Source of the DNA: an uncultured Prevotellaceae bacterium | Lineage (GTDB): Bacteria; Bacteroidota; Bacteroidia; Bacteroidales; Bacteroidaceae | Direction: 5' to 3' | DNA: 64,000 bases | Assembly: GCA_900319225.1 (NCBI GenBank) | Contig: ONNV01000001.1 | Span: forward strand, 1-64,000 | Shown here: one piece after another, positions 26,810 to 33,701 of the stretch | Position numbering within the stretch: position 1 is the stretch's first letter | How the letters are laid out: every line of letters begins with the position of its first letter | Translations under genes and position numbers: made by a program | Notes under the pieces: generated by a model | Databases searched by the model: none | Seen by the model: only the letters and a program-made list of their open reading frames with translations | What the model was told of the DNA's origin: nothing

Positions 26810-27832
26810 CTAACGAATTCCGGCATTTCTTAGCGCGCGCTGGTAACGGGCGGCGTTGGCATTGTGTTGTGTGAGTGATGATGTGAAGTTGTGATAGCCG
26901 CTGAAATCCTCCTTGGCGCACATGTAAAGATAATTATGAGAGCGGTAATTGAGTACCGCATCAATGGCACGGGTGCTTACAAAGCGGATTGGGGCAGGGG
27001 GTAACCCGGCGTATTTGTATGTGTTGTAGGGGGAGTCTACCTCCAGGTGTTTCTTGAGAACGCGTTTGGGTCTTTCTCCGCCAAGTGCGAATATCACGGT
27101 GGGATCAGCCTGGAGCGGCATCCTCTTTTTGAGACGGTTCATGTAAAGACCGGCTACCACGGGCATCTCATCGGATTTGGAGGTCTCCTCCTCAACGATT
27201 GACGCCAGTGTGATTACCTGCTGCTCAGTAAGTTCTATTTCAGCGGCACGTGCCTTGCGCTGGTCGGTCCAGAACCGGTCACGCTCCTTGACAAGACGTG
27301 ATATAAGGGCATCGGCCGATATGTTCCAGTAGACCTCATAGGTGTTGGGTATTATCATGCAGAATACCGTGGCCGGCGTGTATCCCAGTGAATCCAGCAG
27401 GGATGTGGAGTTGAGGCGGGATGCAATCTGCGCGGAGTCAATCATGACCTGAGCGGATATGGCGCGGGCCATCTGGCCGACAGTGCGGGTGCTGTTTATG
27501 GTCAGTTTGACCGGTGTCTGGATACCGCCTGTAAGTATGCCGGCTACCTGGCTGGGAGTGGCATCAGTATGTATGGTGTAGCAACCGGTATGTATGTGAT
27601 TGTTGTATTCACGGCGCTGCAGCAGATACTTGAGGGCACGGGTGCTGGCAGTGGAGTCAGCCTCCAGGATCTTGGCCAGAACGCTCTCCTGTGTATCGGC
27701 GGGAGTTATATATATGCGGTAATCGGCACAGACTGATACAGGGGTGGTAAACATCCTGTAGATGCTGAACGCAACGGCTGCTCCTGCTATTATCAGGGCC
27801 GCTAAGACAGTAATGATTATCTTCCTGGTCAT
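26810..27832 (-). CDS. mltG: Endolytic transglycosylase MltG
   Basis: The 340-residue protein has one N-terminal membrane anchor (about residues 5-27) and the YceG/MltG domain: the catalytic Glu lies in LASIVEEETSKSDEMPVVAGLYMNRL (near residues 212-237), followed by MPLQADPTVIFAL and SPYNTYKYAGLPPAPI. It cleaves nascent glycan strands and acts as a peptidoglycan synthesis terminase at the periplasmic face. It has its own promoter box (TACTTTTG on the minus strand, 27855-27862). Confidence 0.94.
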   Translation of the reverse strand: MTRKIIITVLAALIIAGAAVAFSIYRMFTTPVSVCADYRIYITPADTQESVLAKILEADSTASTRALKYLLQRREYNNHIHTGCYTIHTDATPSQVAGILTGGIQTPVKLTINSTRTVGQMARAISAQVMIDSAQIASRLNSTSLLDSLGYTPATVFCMIIPNTYEVYWNISADALISRLVKERDRFWTDQRKARAAEIELTEQQVITLASIVEEETSKSDEMPVVAGLYMNRLKKRMPLQADPTVIFALGGERPKRVLKKHLEVDSPYNTYKYAGLPPAPIRFVSTRAIDAVLNYRSHNYLYMCAKEDFSGYHNFTSSLTQHNANAARYQRALRNAGIR

Positions 27833-27854
27833 CCGCGTGGTTGTGTCTTGAGGA

Positions 27855-27862
27855 CAAAAGTA
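27855..27862 (-). promoter_or_regulatory. TACTTTTG promoter box of mltG
   Basis: Minus-strand TACTTTTG fits TAnnTTTG, 22 bases upstream of the mltG ATG. The divergent GH51 promoter box lies only 32 bases away. Confidence 0.6.
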
Positions 27863-27894
27863 ATGAAAAGTACGTTCCGTGTGCGCTTTTTTGT

Positions 27895-27902
27895 TACCTT
27901 TG
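27895..27902 (+). promoter_or_regulatory. TACCTTTG promoter box of the GH51 gene
   Basis: A consensus TAnnTTTG box lies 44 bases upstream of the ATG at 27947. Confidence 0.65.
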
Positions 27903-27946
27903 CTTCATACAATTCATGGTGAATCTAACGTAATTACCCAATATAG

Positions 27947-29512
27947 ATGAAAAAGGTATTTTTCCTGCTTTCACTGACAGCAGCTCTGTCAGTAAGCGCC
28001 AAAAATGAAGTTACGGTCAATGTCCACGCTGACAAACCGGGTGCCACAATCAATAAGAATATCTACGGACAGTTCTCGGAGCATCTGGGAACATGTATCT
28101 ACGGAGGTCTGTGGGTAGGTCCGGAGTCTTCAATTCCCAATACCAACGGTTACCGCAATGACGTGCTTGCCGCACTTAAGGAACTTGAGGTTCCAGTAAT
28201 GCGCTGGCCGGGCGGTTGCTATGCCGATGAGTACCACTGGATGGATGGTATCGGCCCCAAGGAGGACCGTCCCGTAATGGTCAACAACAACTGGGGTGGT
28301 ATCGTTGAGGATAACAGTTTCGGTACTCATGAGTTCCTGAACCTTTGCGAGCTTATAGGTTGCGAGCCTTATATCTCACTGAACGTAGGTAGCGGATCTG
28401 TTGAGGAGGCTGCCAAGTGGATTGAGTATATGAACGCTGCTGACGGTCCTATGGCTAAGCTGCGCAAGCAGAACGGCCGTGAGGAGCCCTGGCACGTTAA
28501 GTATATCGGTATAGGTAATGAGGCTTGGGGTTGCGGCGGTAACATGCTGCCCGAGTACTACTCAGACATTTTCCGTCGTTATCAGACCTACTGCCGTGAC
28601 TTTAACGGTACTCAGCTCTTTAAGATTGCCAGCGGTGCCACAGACTATGACTATGAGTGGACTGAGGTACTTATGAAGAAGGTGGGCTCAATGATGAACG
28701 CCGTTTCTCTGCACTACTATACCGTATCAGGTTGGGTAGGTGCCAAGAAGCCCGCTCTGGACTTTACCGATGAGGATTTCTACTGGTGCCTGGGCAAGTG
28801 CCTTGGTATAGAGCCTGTAATCCAGAAGCACCTGGCTATCATGAGCAAGTATGATCCTGAGCACAAGACTCCGCTGCTGGTTGACGAGTGGGGTACATGG
28901 TGGGAGCCCGAGCCCGGTACACAGCTCTATCAGCAGAGCACCATGCGTGACGCTCTGGTGGCTTCACTGTCACTCGACGTGTTCCATAAGTACTGCGACC
29001 GCATCCAGATGACCAACATCGCCCAGGTAGCTAACGTGCTACAGTCCATGATCCTGACCAAGGATGACAAGATGGTGCTCACTCCTACATACTGGATCTT
29101 TGATATGTATAAGCCTCATATGGACGCTACATATATCCCCACAGACCTGGAGGGTGTAGAGGTTAAGCTTACTCCTAATGAGCGTTATGCCGCCAATCCT
29201 GATGAGACTGCTACACGTCCTCTGCCGCTGTTCAGCTCAACAGCATCCAAGAAGGACGGCAAGCTGCATATCTCAATGTCAAACGTTAAGCTTGACGAGG
29301 CTCAGAGCGTAGTAGTAAAGCTGGATGGCATCAAGGCCAAGAAGGTTAGCGGTAAGATCCTTACCAGTGACAAGGCCAGCAACTACAACACCTTTGAGAA
29401 TCCTGACAAGATCAAGCTTGCAGACTTTGACAAGGCTCGTATCGACAAGAAAACCGGTGATCTGATATTGGAGATTCCGGCTGCCAGCATTGTTACACTT
29501 GAGGTTGAATAA
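27947..29512 (+). CDS. GH51 alpha-L-arabinofuranosidase
   Basis: The 521-residue protein has a signal peptide (MKKVFFLLSLTAALSVSAK) and a GH51 domain: IYGQFSEHLG, MRWPGGCYADEYHW, the acid/base Glu in IGIGNEAWGCGG (about 192) and the nucleophile Glu in LLVDEWGTWW (about 314), with a C-terminal beta-sandwich (about 390-521). It removes arabinofuranosyl side chains from arabinoxylan or arabinan, complementing the GH10 xylanase on the other side of mltG. It is exported, probably to the periplasm. No SusC/SusD pair lies nearby, so this is not a classical polysaccharide-utilisation locus. Confidence 0.94.
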   Translation: MKKVFFLLSLTAALSVSAKNEVTVNVHADKPGATINKNIYGQFSEHLGTCIYGGLWVGPESSIPNTNGYRNDVLAALKELEVPVMRWPGGCYADEYHWMDGIGPKEDRPVMVNNNWGGIVEDNSFGTHEFLNLCELIGCEPYISLNVGSGSVEEAAKWIEYMNAADGPMAKLRKQNGREEPWHVKYIGIGNEAWGCGGNMLPEYYSDIFRRYQTYCRDFNGTQLFKIASGATDYDYEWTEVLMKKVGSMMNAVSLHYYTVSGWVGAKKPALDFTDEDFYWCLGKCLGIEPVIQKHLAIMSKYDPEHKTPLLVDEWGTWWEPEPGTQLYQQSTMRDALVASLSLDVFHKYCDRIQMTNIAQVANVLQSMILTKDDKMVLTPTYWIFDMYKPHMDATYIPTDLEGVEVKLTPNERYAANPDETATRPLPLFSSTASKKDGKLHISMSNVKLDEAQSVVVKLDGIKAKKVSGKILTSDKASNYNTFENPDKIKLADFDKARIDKKTGDLILEIPAASIVTLEVE

Positions 29513-29521
29513 AATAGAAAA

Positions 29522-29547
29522 GGTCGCTCAATCGAGCGGCCTTTTTT
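29522..29547 (+). terminator. Terminator after the GH51 gene
   Basis: GGTCGCTC / GAGCGGCC forms an 8-bp stem (one G-T-type mismatch) with a 4-base loop and six T's, 10 bases after the stop codon. Confidence 0.85.
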
Positions 29548-29549
29548 AT

Positions 29550-29557
29550 TACATTTG
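29550..29557 (+). promoter_or_regulatory. TACATTTG promoter of tRNA-Gly
   Basis: TACATTTG lies immediately after the terminator T-run and 10 bases before the tRNA 5' end. Confidence 0.75.
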
Positions 29558-29567
29558 CAGGTGCAAT

Positions 29568-29640
29568 GCGATAGTAGCTCAGTTGGTAGAGCGTTGGCTT
29601 CCCAAGCCGAAGGTCGCGGGATCGTGCCCCGTCTATCGCT
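29568..29640 (+). tRNA. tRNA-Gly (anticodon CCC) with unusual T-loop
   Basis: It folds as acceptor GCGATAG / CTATCGC, D-arm GCTC-GAGC, anticodon stem TTGGC/GCCGA with loop TTCCCAA (anticodon CCC, codon GGG), T-stem GCGGG/CCCGT and discriminator T. The T-loop reads ATCGTGC instead of the usual TTCRANN: position 54 is A and 58 is T, the reverse of the conserved T54-A58 pair. The arms otherwise pair well and a promoter and terminator flank it, so it looks like a real gene. Confidence 0.9.
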
Positions 29641-29647
29641 CCGAGAT

Positions 29648-29673
29648 AAAGGTTCCAGACTTTGGAACCTTTT
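29648..29673 (+). terminator. Terminator of tRNA-Gly
   Basis: AAAGGTTCC / GGAACCTTT, a perfect 9-bp stem with a 7-base loop followed by TCT, 7 bases past the tRNA. Confidence 0.75.
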
Positions 29674-29682
29674 CTAATTCTA

Positions 29683-29786
29683 TCGGCTTGGGAAGCCAAG
29701 GCTTGTTTTAGTTTGCTACCGCAAACACGTTCGCTACCGCTCACTATTGAGCCGAAGGTCGCGGGATCGTGCCCCGTCTATCGCTC
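29683..29786. repeat. tRNA-Gly-derived repeats: inverted anticodon arm and duplicated 3' end
   Basis: Bases 29683-29699 are the exact reverse complement of the tRNA anticodon arm (29594-29610, 17 bases). Bases 29750-29786 are an exact 37-base direct copy of the tRNA 3' part (29605-29641), including its odd T-loop. Between them, 29706-29726 matches the hairpin motif found downstream of tRNA-Glu (2568-2588, inverse). Confidence 0.9.
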
Positions 29787-29799
29787 TTAATACGCAGTA

Positions 29800-30070
29800 G
29801 GTTTCCAGCTGCACACACCAGCACGGTTTCCAGCTGCACCCAGTAAAACGGAACCCTGACAGCGAAGCGTTGTCAGGGTTTCGTTTTACCCGGCCTGGAA
29901 GGCCGGCAGAGTGGAGCGGGATTATATCCCGCGTAACGGGTTTGGGGCGTCGCCGCCCCAAACTAAAAAAAGGTAAAATGCTTCTAATACAATAATACGT
30001 TTCCAGCTAACGACTTTCAAGGCCGAAGGCCAAGAAAGTCAAAAACCACCGAGCACCGAAGGTGCGAGAG
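29800..30070 (-). repeat. Multi-hairpin interspersed repeat, copy B (inverse)
   Basis: On the minus strand this has the same hairpin order as copies A and C. The GGGGCG-gcga-CGCCCC and CCGGCCT-tcc-AGGCCGG stems are identical. Four other stems are different in sequence but still paired: GCACC-ttc-GGTGC; GACTTTC...GAAAGTC; CGGGAT/ATCCCG; and a long stem with CCCTGACA/TGTCAGGG inside AAAACG...CGTTTT. It ends in the same GGGTGCAGCTGGAAACC tail. Confidence 0.88.
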
Positions 30071-30108
30071 CCCGTTGTGTCACAAAAACCCGTTAAACGG
30101 AAATACCA

Positions 30109-31635
30109 TTAAGCCGGCTGGTGCTGAGGACGCAAAAGGTCGTTGACCGTCTTGACGGGGTTGAAGGTGCTCAGGGGGACCTCAACGAAGATGGTGTTCC
30201 AGTCACTCATGGCGCCGTTCCAGAGGCCGGGGAGTTCAAGAGCCTTGAGCTCACGGCCGTTCTTGGACTTGCTGGATATGAAACCGGTTGCGGGATCAAC
30301 GTACTTGGGCAGGTCAAACTTGTCACCCTTGTATCCGCGCAGGGCGCAAACCAGGTCTACAGGGTTGAAGTGGGTACCCTTGGTGAACATCTCCTTCTTG
30401 GCGGCATCATTAAGGTCTATCTGTGAGCTCTCCAGGATCTGAGGCGATACGGTTCCGTCACTGTTGTATGCCAGGAAAGGTCCGCCACCGGGCTCGCCTA
30501 CGTTCTTTACCATACCGCATACGCGGAGCGGACGGTCAAGCTTGGCGTGGAGCCACTCTGCAAGTTCACGTTCATTGAGTTTGTCAATATCCTTCTTGCG
30601 GCAGCAGAGAACCTTGTCCACATACTCGGATATCTGATTGAGCTGCTCTGACGTGTATTTGCCGCTGTCCAGAAGATGCAGGAAATCAAATATCTTGCTC
30701 TGTGCGGTGACAAGTATGCCGGCAAGCAGTTTCTTGTATGTTACGGTATCGGTCTTGAGATGGTCCGGTACCACGTTGTCAATGTTCTTGATGAATACTA
30801 TATCGGTATCCAGGTCATTCAGGTTCTCTATGAGAGCGCCATGGCCGCCCGGACGGAACAGTATGGAGCCGTCACTGTTGCGGAAGGGGGTGCCGTCATC
30901 GGCCGCTGCAACGGTGTCAGTGCTTGGCTTCTGCTCAGAGAATGTGATGTCAAACATGGTGCCGTAACGTTTGGACATGTTTTTGGTGCAACTCTCTGCC
31001 AGGTTCCTGAATATATCCCTATGCTCATTTGATACGGTGAAATGCAGATGTACCACACCGTCTACGCCCGATGCATACAGGGCACCCTCGGCCATATGCT
31101 CCTCAAGCGGAGTGCGGGCTGCGCTGTTGTATTTGTGGAATTTGAGCACGCCCTTGGGCAGGGCACCGTAATTAAGGCCTTTTGACTCAAGCAGATTTGA
31201 AACGACAGCCTTGTAACTGCCGCAGTCAATGAGTTCAGTTATGGACTTACCCTCATTTGTCTTGCAGCAGGCATCCAACTCATCATAGAATGCAAATTCC
31301 TTTATGCCGTCAAAGAAAGCAATCTCAAAATTGGTGGTAGGTATTTTGTATTTTGCATCCAGAAAACCGAAAAGGTCCTTGAACATGCGGCTGGCAGCAC
31401 CTGATGCAGGTACGAACTTGGTTATCTTGCGTCCTTTGCTGCGATAGTTATCCCATGTCTTAATGTACATCTGGCTCAAACTCTCGTCCACAGCCATGAT
31501 GCCATTACCTATGGATGCTGCTGCTTCCAACTCAAGGAAAGGGAATCCTTTTCTAATCAGTTCCAACTGTGCAAGTACGTTTTCTGCATTGGTACCTTTC
31601 TGCTTAAACTGTTTCAGATCTTTCTCGTCAAACAT
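30109..31635 (-). CDS. DUF4301 family protein
   Basis: The 508-residue cytosolic protein matches the DUF4301 family common in Bacteroidota: MFDEKDLKQFKQKG, then KFVPASGAASRMFKDLF near residue 80 and FRPGGHGALIENLNDLDTDIVFIKNIDN near residues 260-290. The PASGxxSRM and RPGGHGAL segments resemble nucleotide/sugar-nucleotidyltransferase loops, so a nucleotide-binding role is a reasonable guess, but no reaction is established. There is no signal peptide or membrane segment. No clear promoter box is visible upstream. Confidence 0.8.
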   Translation of the reverse strand: MFDEKDLKQFKQKGTNAENVLAQLELIRKGFPFLELEAAASIGNGIMAVDESLSQMYIKTWDNYRSKGRKITKFVPASGAASRMFKDLFGFLDAKYKIPTTNFEIAFFDGIKEFAFYDELDACCKTNEGKSITELIDCGSYKAVVSNLLESKGLNYGALPKGVLKFHKYNSAARTPLEEHMAEGALYASGVDGVVHLHFTVSNEHRDIFRNLAESCTKNMSKRYGTMFDITFSEQKPSTDTVAAADDGTPFRNSDGSILFRPGGHGALIENLNDLDTDIVFIKNIDNVVPDHLKTDTVTYKKLLAGILVTAQSKIFDFLHLLDSGKYTSEQLNQISEYVDKVLCCRKKDIDKLNERELAEWLHAKLDRPLRVCGMVKNVGEPGGGPFLAYNSDGTVSPQILESSQIDLNDAAKKEMFTKGTHFNPVDLVCALRGYKGDKFDLPKYVDPATGFISSKSKNGRELKALELPGLWNGAMSDWNTIFVEVPLSTFNPVKTVNDLLRPQHQPA

Positions 31636-31758
31636 AAAAATTGGTAATAAGTCCTTAATAATGGAGTTTCAAATGTAATTCTGTTTTTTGATTTTTCAAA
31701 GAAAATGAATTCGGTATTTACAATTGAAATTTTCCGTAACTTAGCCACCGAATTAATA

Positions 31759-32217
31759 ATGAACGATATGAATATATTTTTCAAGTTTTTTGTTTTGCTG
31801 CCGGCTGCTCTGTTGGCAATGCCGGTAATGGCCCAGAAAGATACCATTGACAATGAGAAGTATCCTGAAATCACGTTTGAGAAGACTACACATGATTTCG
31901 GCCTGTTTGACAGGGCCCATGGCGATAAGGTATGCTGGTTCAAGTTTACCAACACCGGTAAGAGTGAGCTGATGATAGTATCGGCAGCCTCAACTTGCGG
32001 ATGTACCGTACCGGAGTTCCCCAGAATGGCCATCCTGCCCGGACAGACGGATTCAATAAAGGTGACATACAACGGATCTACCAAGAGGGTGGGTAAGATG
32101 AGAAAGACCATATCCCTTACCACCAACTGCAAGATCAACTCAACCTATCTCTATATTACGGGTGAGATGGTAGAGGAACTCGTGGCAGACCGCGTCAAGC
32201 CAGAGGACCAGAAATAA
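31759..32217 (+). CDS. DUF1573 domain secreted protein
   Basis: The 152-residue protein has an N-terminal signal peptide (FFKFFVLLPAALLAMPVMAQ) and a DUF1573 Ig-like domain (about residues 40-140) with the family core HDFGLFDRAHGDKVCWFKFTNTG and the STCGCTVPEFP Cys motif. Family members are exported Bacteroidota proteins of unknown role. The open frame runs 18 codons further upstream, but a start at 31759 places Met directly before the signal. Its stop codon is adjacent to the stop of convergent trmO, with no spacer. Confidence 0.85.
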   Translation: MNDMNIFFKFFVLLPAALLAMPVMAQKDTIDNEKYPEITFEKTTHDFGLFDRAHGDKVCWFKFTNTGKSELMIVSAASTCGCTVPEFPRMAILPGQTDSIKVTYNGSTKRVGKMRKTISLTTNCKINSTYLYITGEMVEELVADRVKPEDQK

Positions 32218-32904
32218 CTATTTGTTGCGGGTTATCTCAGTTACAGTAAGGGTATCCTGATCAGGCACCTTGAACTTTACTGCGTAACCGTCAAAATCAA
32301 AGCCGTACAGGCGTTCCGGATCATCCTGATAGCGGGGTCTGGGATCCTGGGCAAGAATACCCCGGAGTGCGTCAAGCGTTCCGGGTTTTATTTTTACCTC
32401 CAGCTCACGGGGTATGATTACATTCAGACTGTGCATGCTCACGTTACCGGTAAATCCGGCTGTGGCATCGGGCTGGCAATCAGTATACGGGATGTATGGC
32501 TTGATATCATAGATGGGGGTGCCGTCCATGAGGTCGGCTCCGCTTACATGGAGTACCGGGCCGTTGGGCGAGCTCAGTTCAACCTCTTCCAGTCTTACAC
32601 ATGACAGGCCTATAGGGTTGGGACGGAACGGGGAACGGGTGGCGAATACGCCCAGACGGGTGTTGCCGCCCAGACGTGGCGGACGTACCGTGGGGGACCA
32701 CTCCTCACGTACAGCCTCTGAGAACTCCCAGATTATCCATATGTGACTGAATCCATCCAGCCCGCGCAGTGCATCGGCATTGCGGAATTCAGGGTTGAAT
32801 ACAATGGTTCCCTTGAGCTGGGGTACCAGCCCGCTCTGGCGCGGTATTCCGAATTTGGTGGGGAATCCCGTATGTATGGTGGCTATGGGTTGCATTTTCT
32901 GCAT
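32218..32904 (-). CDS. trmO: tRNA (N6-threonylcarbamoyladenosine37-N6)-methyltransferase TrmO
   Basis: The 228-residue protein has the TsaA/TrmO (YaeB) fold: IATIHTGFPTKFGIPRQSGLVP, LDGFSHIWIIWEF, FATRSPFRPNPIGLSCVRLE (SAM-site signature) and DLMDGTPIYDIKPYIPYTD, plus a C-terminal extension of about 80 residues as in E. coli. It methylates t6A37 in certain threonine tRNAs. The first Met (32904) gives a very short leader from the TATTTTTG box at 32913-32920; Met at 32895 is the alternative start. Confidence 0.93.
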   Translation of the reverse strand: MQKMQPIATIHTGFPTKFGIPRQSGLVPQLKGTIVFNPEFRNADALRGLDGFSHIWIIWEFSEAVREEWSPTVRPPRLGGNTRLGVFATRSPFRPNPIGLSCVRLEEVELSSPNGPVLHVSGADLMDGTPIYDIKPYIPYTDCQPDATAGFTGNVSMHSLNVIIPRELEVKIKPGTLDALRGILAQDPRPRYQDDPERLYGFDFDGYAVKFKVPDQDTLTVTEITRNK

Positions 32905-32912
32905 AGTAGGAA

Positions 32913-32941
32913 CAAAAATACTGAAAAAAAGGATAATTTTG
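32913..32941. promoter_or_regulatory. Back-to-back promoter boxes for trmO (-) and the 32946 operon (+)
   Basis: Minus-strand TATTTTTG (32913-32920) serves trmO and plus-strand TAATTTTG (32934-32941) serves the sensor-kinase operon. The plus box ends 4 bases before the ATG at 32946, which implies a leaderless or nearly leaderless transcript. Confidence 0.55.
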
Positions 32942-32945
32942 TATT

Positions 32946-33701
32946 ATGTCTAAGACGATAGCGGCGTTTGTCTGTGCATGCGTTCTTTCCGTAAGCAGCG
33001 TGTGTGCTCAGGTTTTACCCTTGTTAGGTAATTTCAAGGGGCGTACGTTCAGCGGAACGGTTGATGTTTCGTGGCCGGTATTGTTTGAGGATTGTACTTT
33101 TATAACGGACAGCGTGGTGCTGCGTCATTCATACGGAGCCCTGTTCCGTAACTGCCGTTTTGAGAGCCGTACAGGAGTGCTTTATATGGCCGGCGGTGGT
33201 GACGGGATGATCCTGGCGGACTGTGACGTTACCGGATGCAGTGAACTCAGGTTCAGCATGAAAGAGACAGCGGCAGACCGTAACTATGTAACCGGAGTAA
33301 GAGTCAATGCCGATGAGTGCACGGTCCTTGATGACCAGGAGAGCATAATTGAGATTGACGGTCTGGAACTGGATGATTGCGTAAGAGGAAACTTGAATGG
33401 GCCTCTGATTCTGATAATGAGTGCGGACAGGACTACGCTGAAGGCAGGAGAGATTGCGACGCTGCGTCTTAGAGGCCTGGAGGATGGTATGTTCGTAGGC
33501 TGGACGGCGTCAGACTCCACAGTCAGGCTGACAGTGGACGGAGCCTTTACGTGCCGCGTCACTGCACCTGAACAGATAGATGTAAACCGGACGATGGTGG
33601 TATCGGCATATACGGAATACGGGCTGGAGGCAGCTTGTGTCATAACACTTGACGCCGGGATTACAATAACAGAAAACAAGTCCCGCAAAAAGAGGAAATG
33701 A
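32946..33701 (+). CDS. Secreted protein of unknown function heading the sensor-kinase operon
   Basis: I do not recognise this 251-residue protein. It has a signal peptide (MSKTIAAFVCACVLSVSSVCAQ). Residues about 25-145 show short repeated turns (FEDCTFITDSVVLRHS, FRNCRFESRTGVLYM, LADCDVTGCSELRFS) that look like stacked beta-helix rungs. Residues about 155-240 look like an Ig-like domain (MSADRTTLKAGEIATLRL, WTASDSTVRLTVDGAF), and the end is a basic tail, KSRKKRK. Its stop overlaps the kinase start by 4 bases (ATGA). By position it may be a periplasmic or surface accessory of the sensor; that is inference. Confidence 0.6.
   Translation: MSKTIAAFVCACVLSVSSVCAQVLPLLGNFKGRTFSGTVDVSWPVLFEDCTFITDSVVLRHSYGALFRNCRFESRTGVLYMAGGGDGMILADCDVTGCSELRFSMKETAADRNYVTGVRVNADECTVLDDQESIIEIDGLELDDCVRGNLNGPLILIMSADRTTLKAGEIATLRLRGLEDGMFVGWTASDSTVRLTVDGAFTCRVTAPEQIDVNRTMVVSAYTEYGLEAACVITLDAGITITENKSRKKRK

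Noticed and set aside
24065..29512. Polysaccharide-utilisation locus for xylan
   Set aside because: GH10 and GH51 are present, but there is no SusC/SusD pair or dedicated regulator, and mltG lies between them.
29568..30070. Integrated prophage or mobile island at tRNA-Gly
   Set aside because: The duplicated 3' ends are only 145 bases apart and no integrase, phage or transfer gene is present; at most a scar.
31614..32138. 174-codon minus-strand open frame opposite the DUF1573 gene
   Set aside because: Antisense to a gene with a clear signal peptide and domain; no family features of its own.
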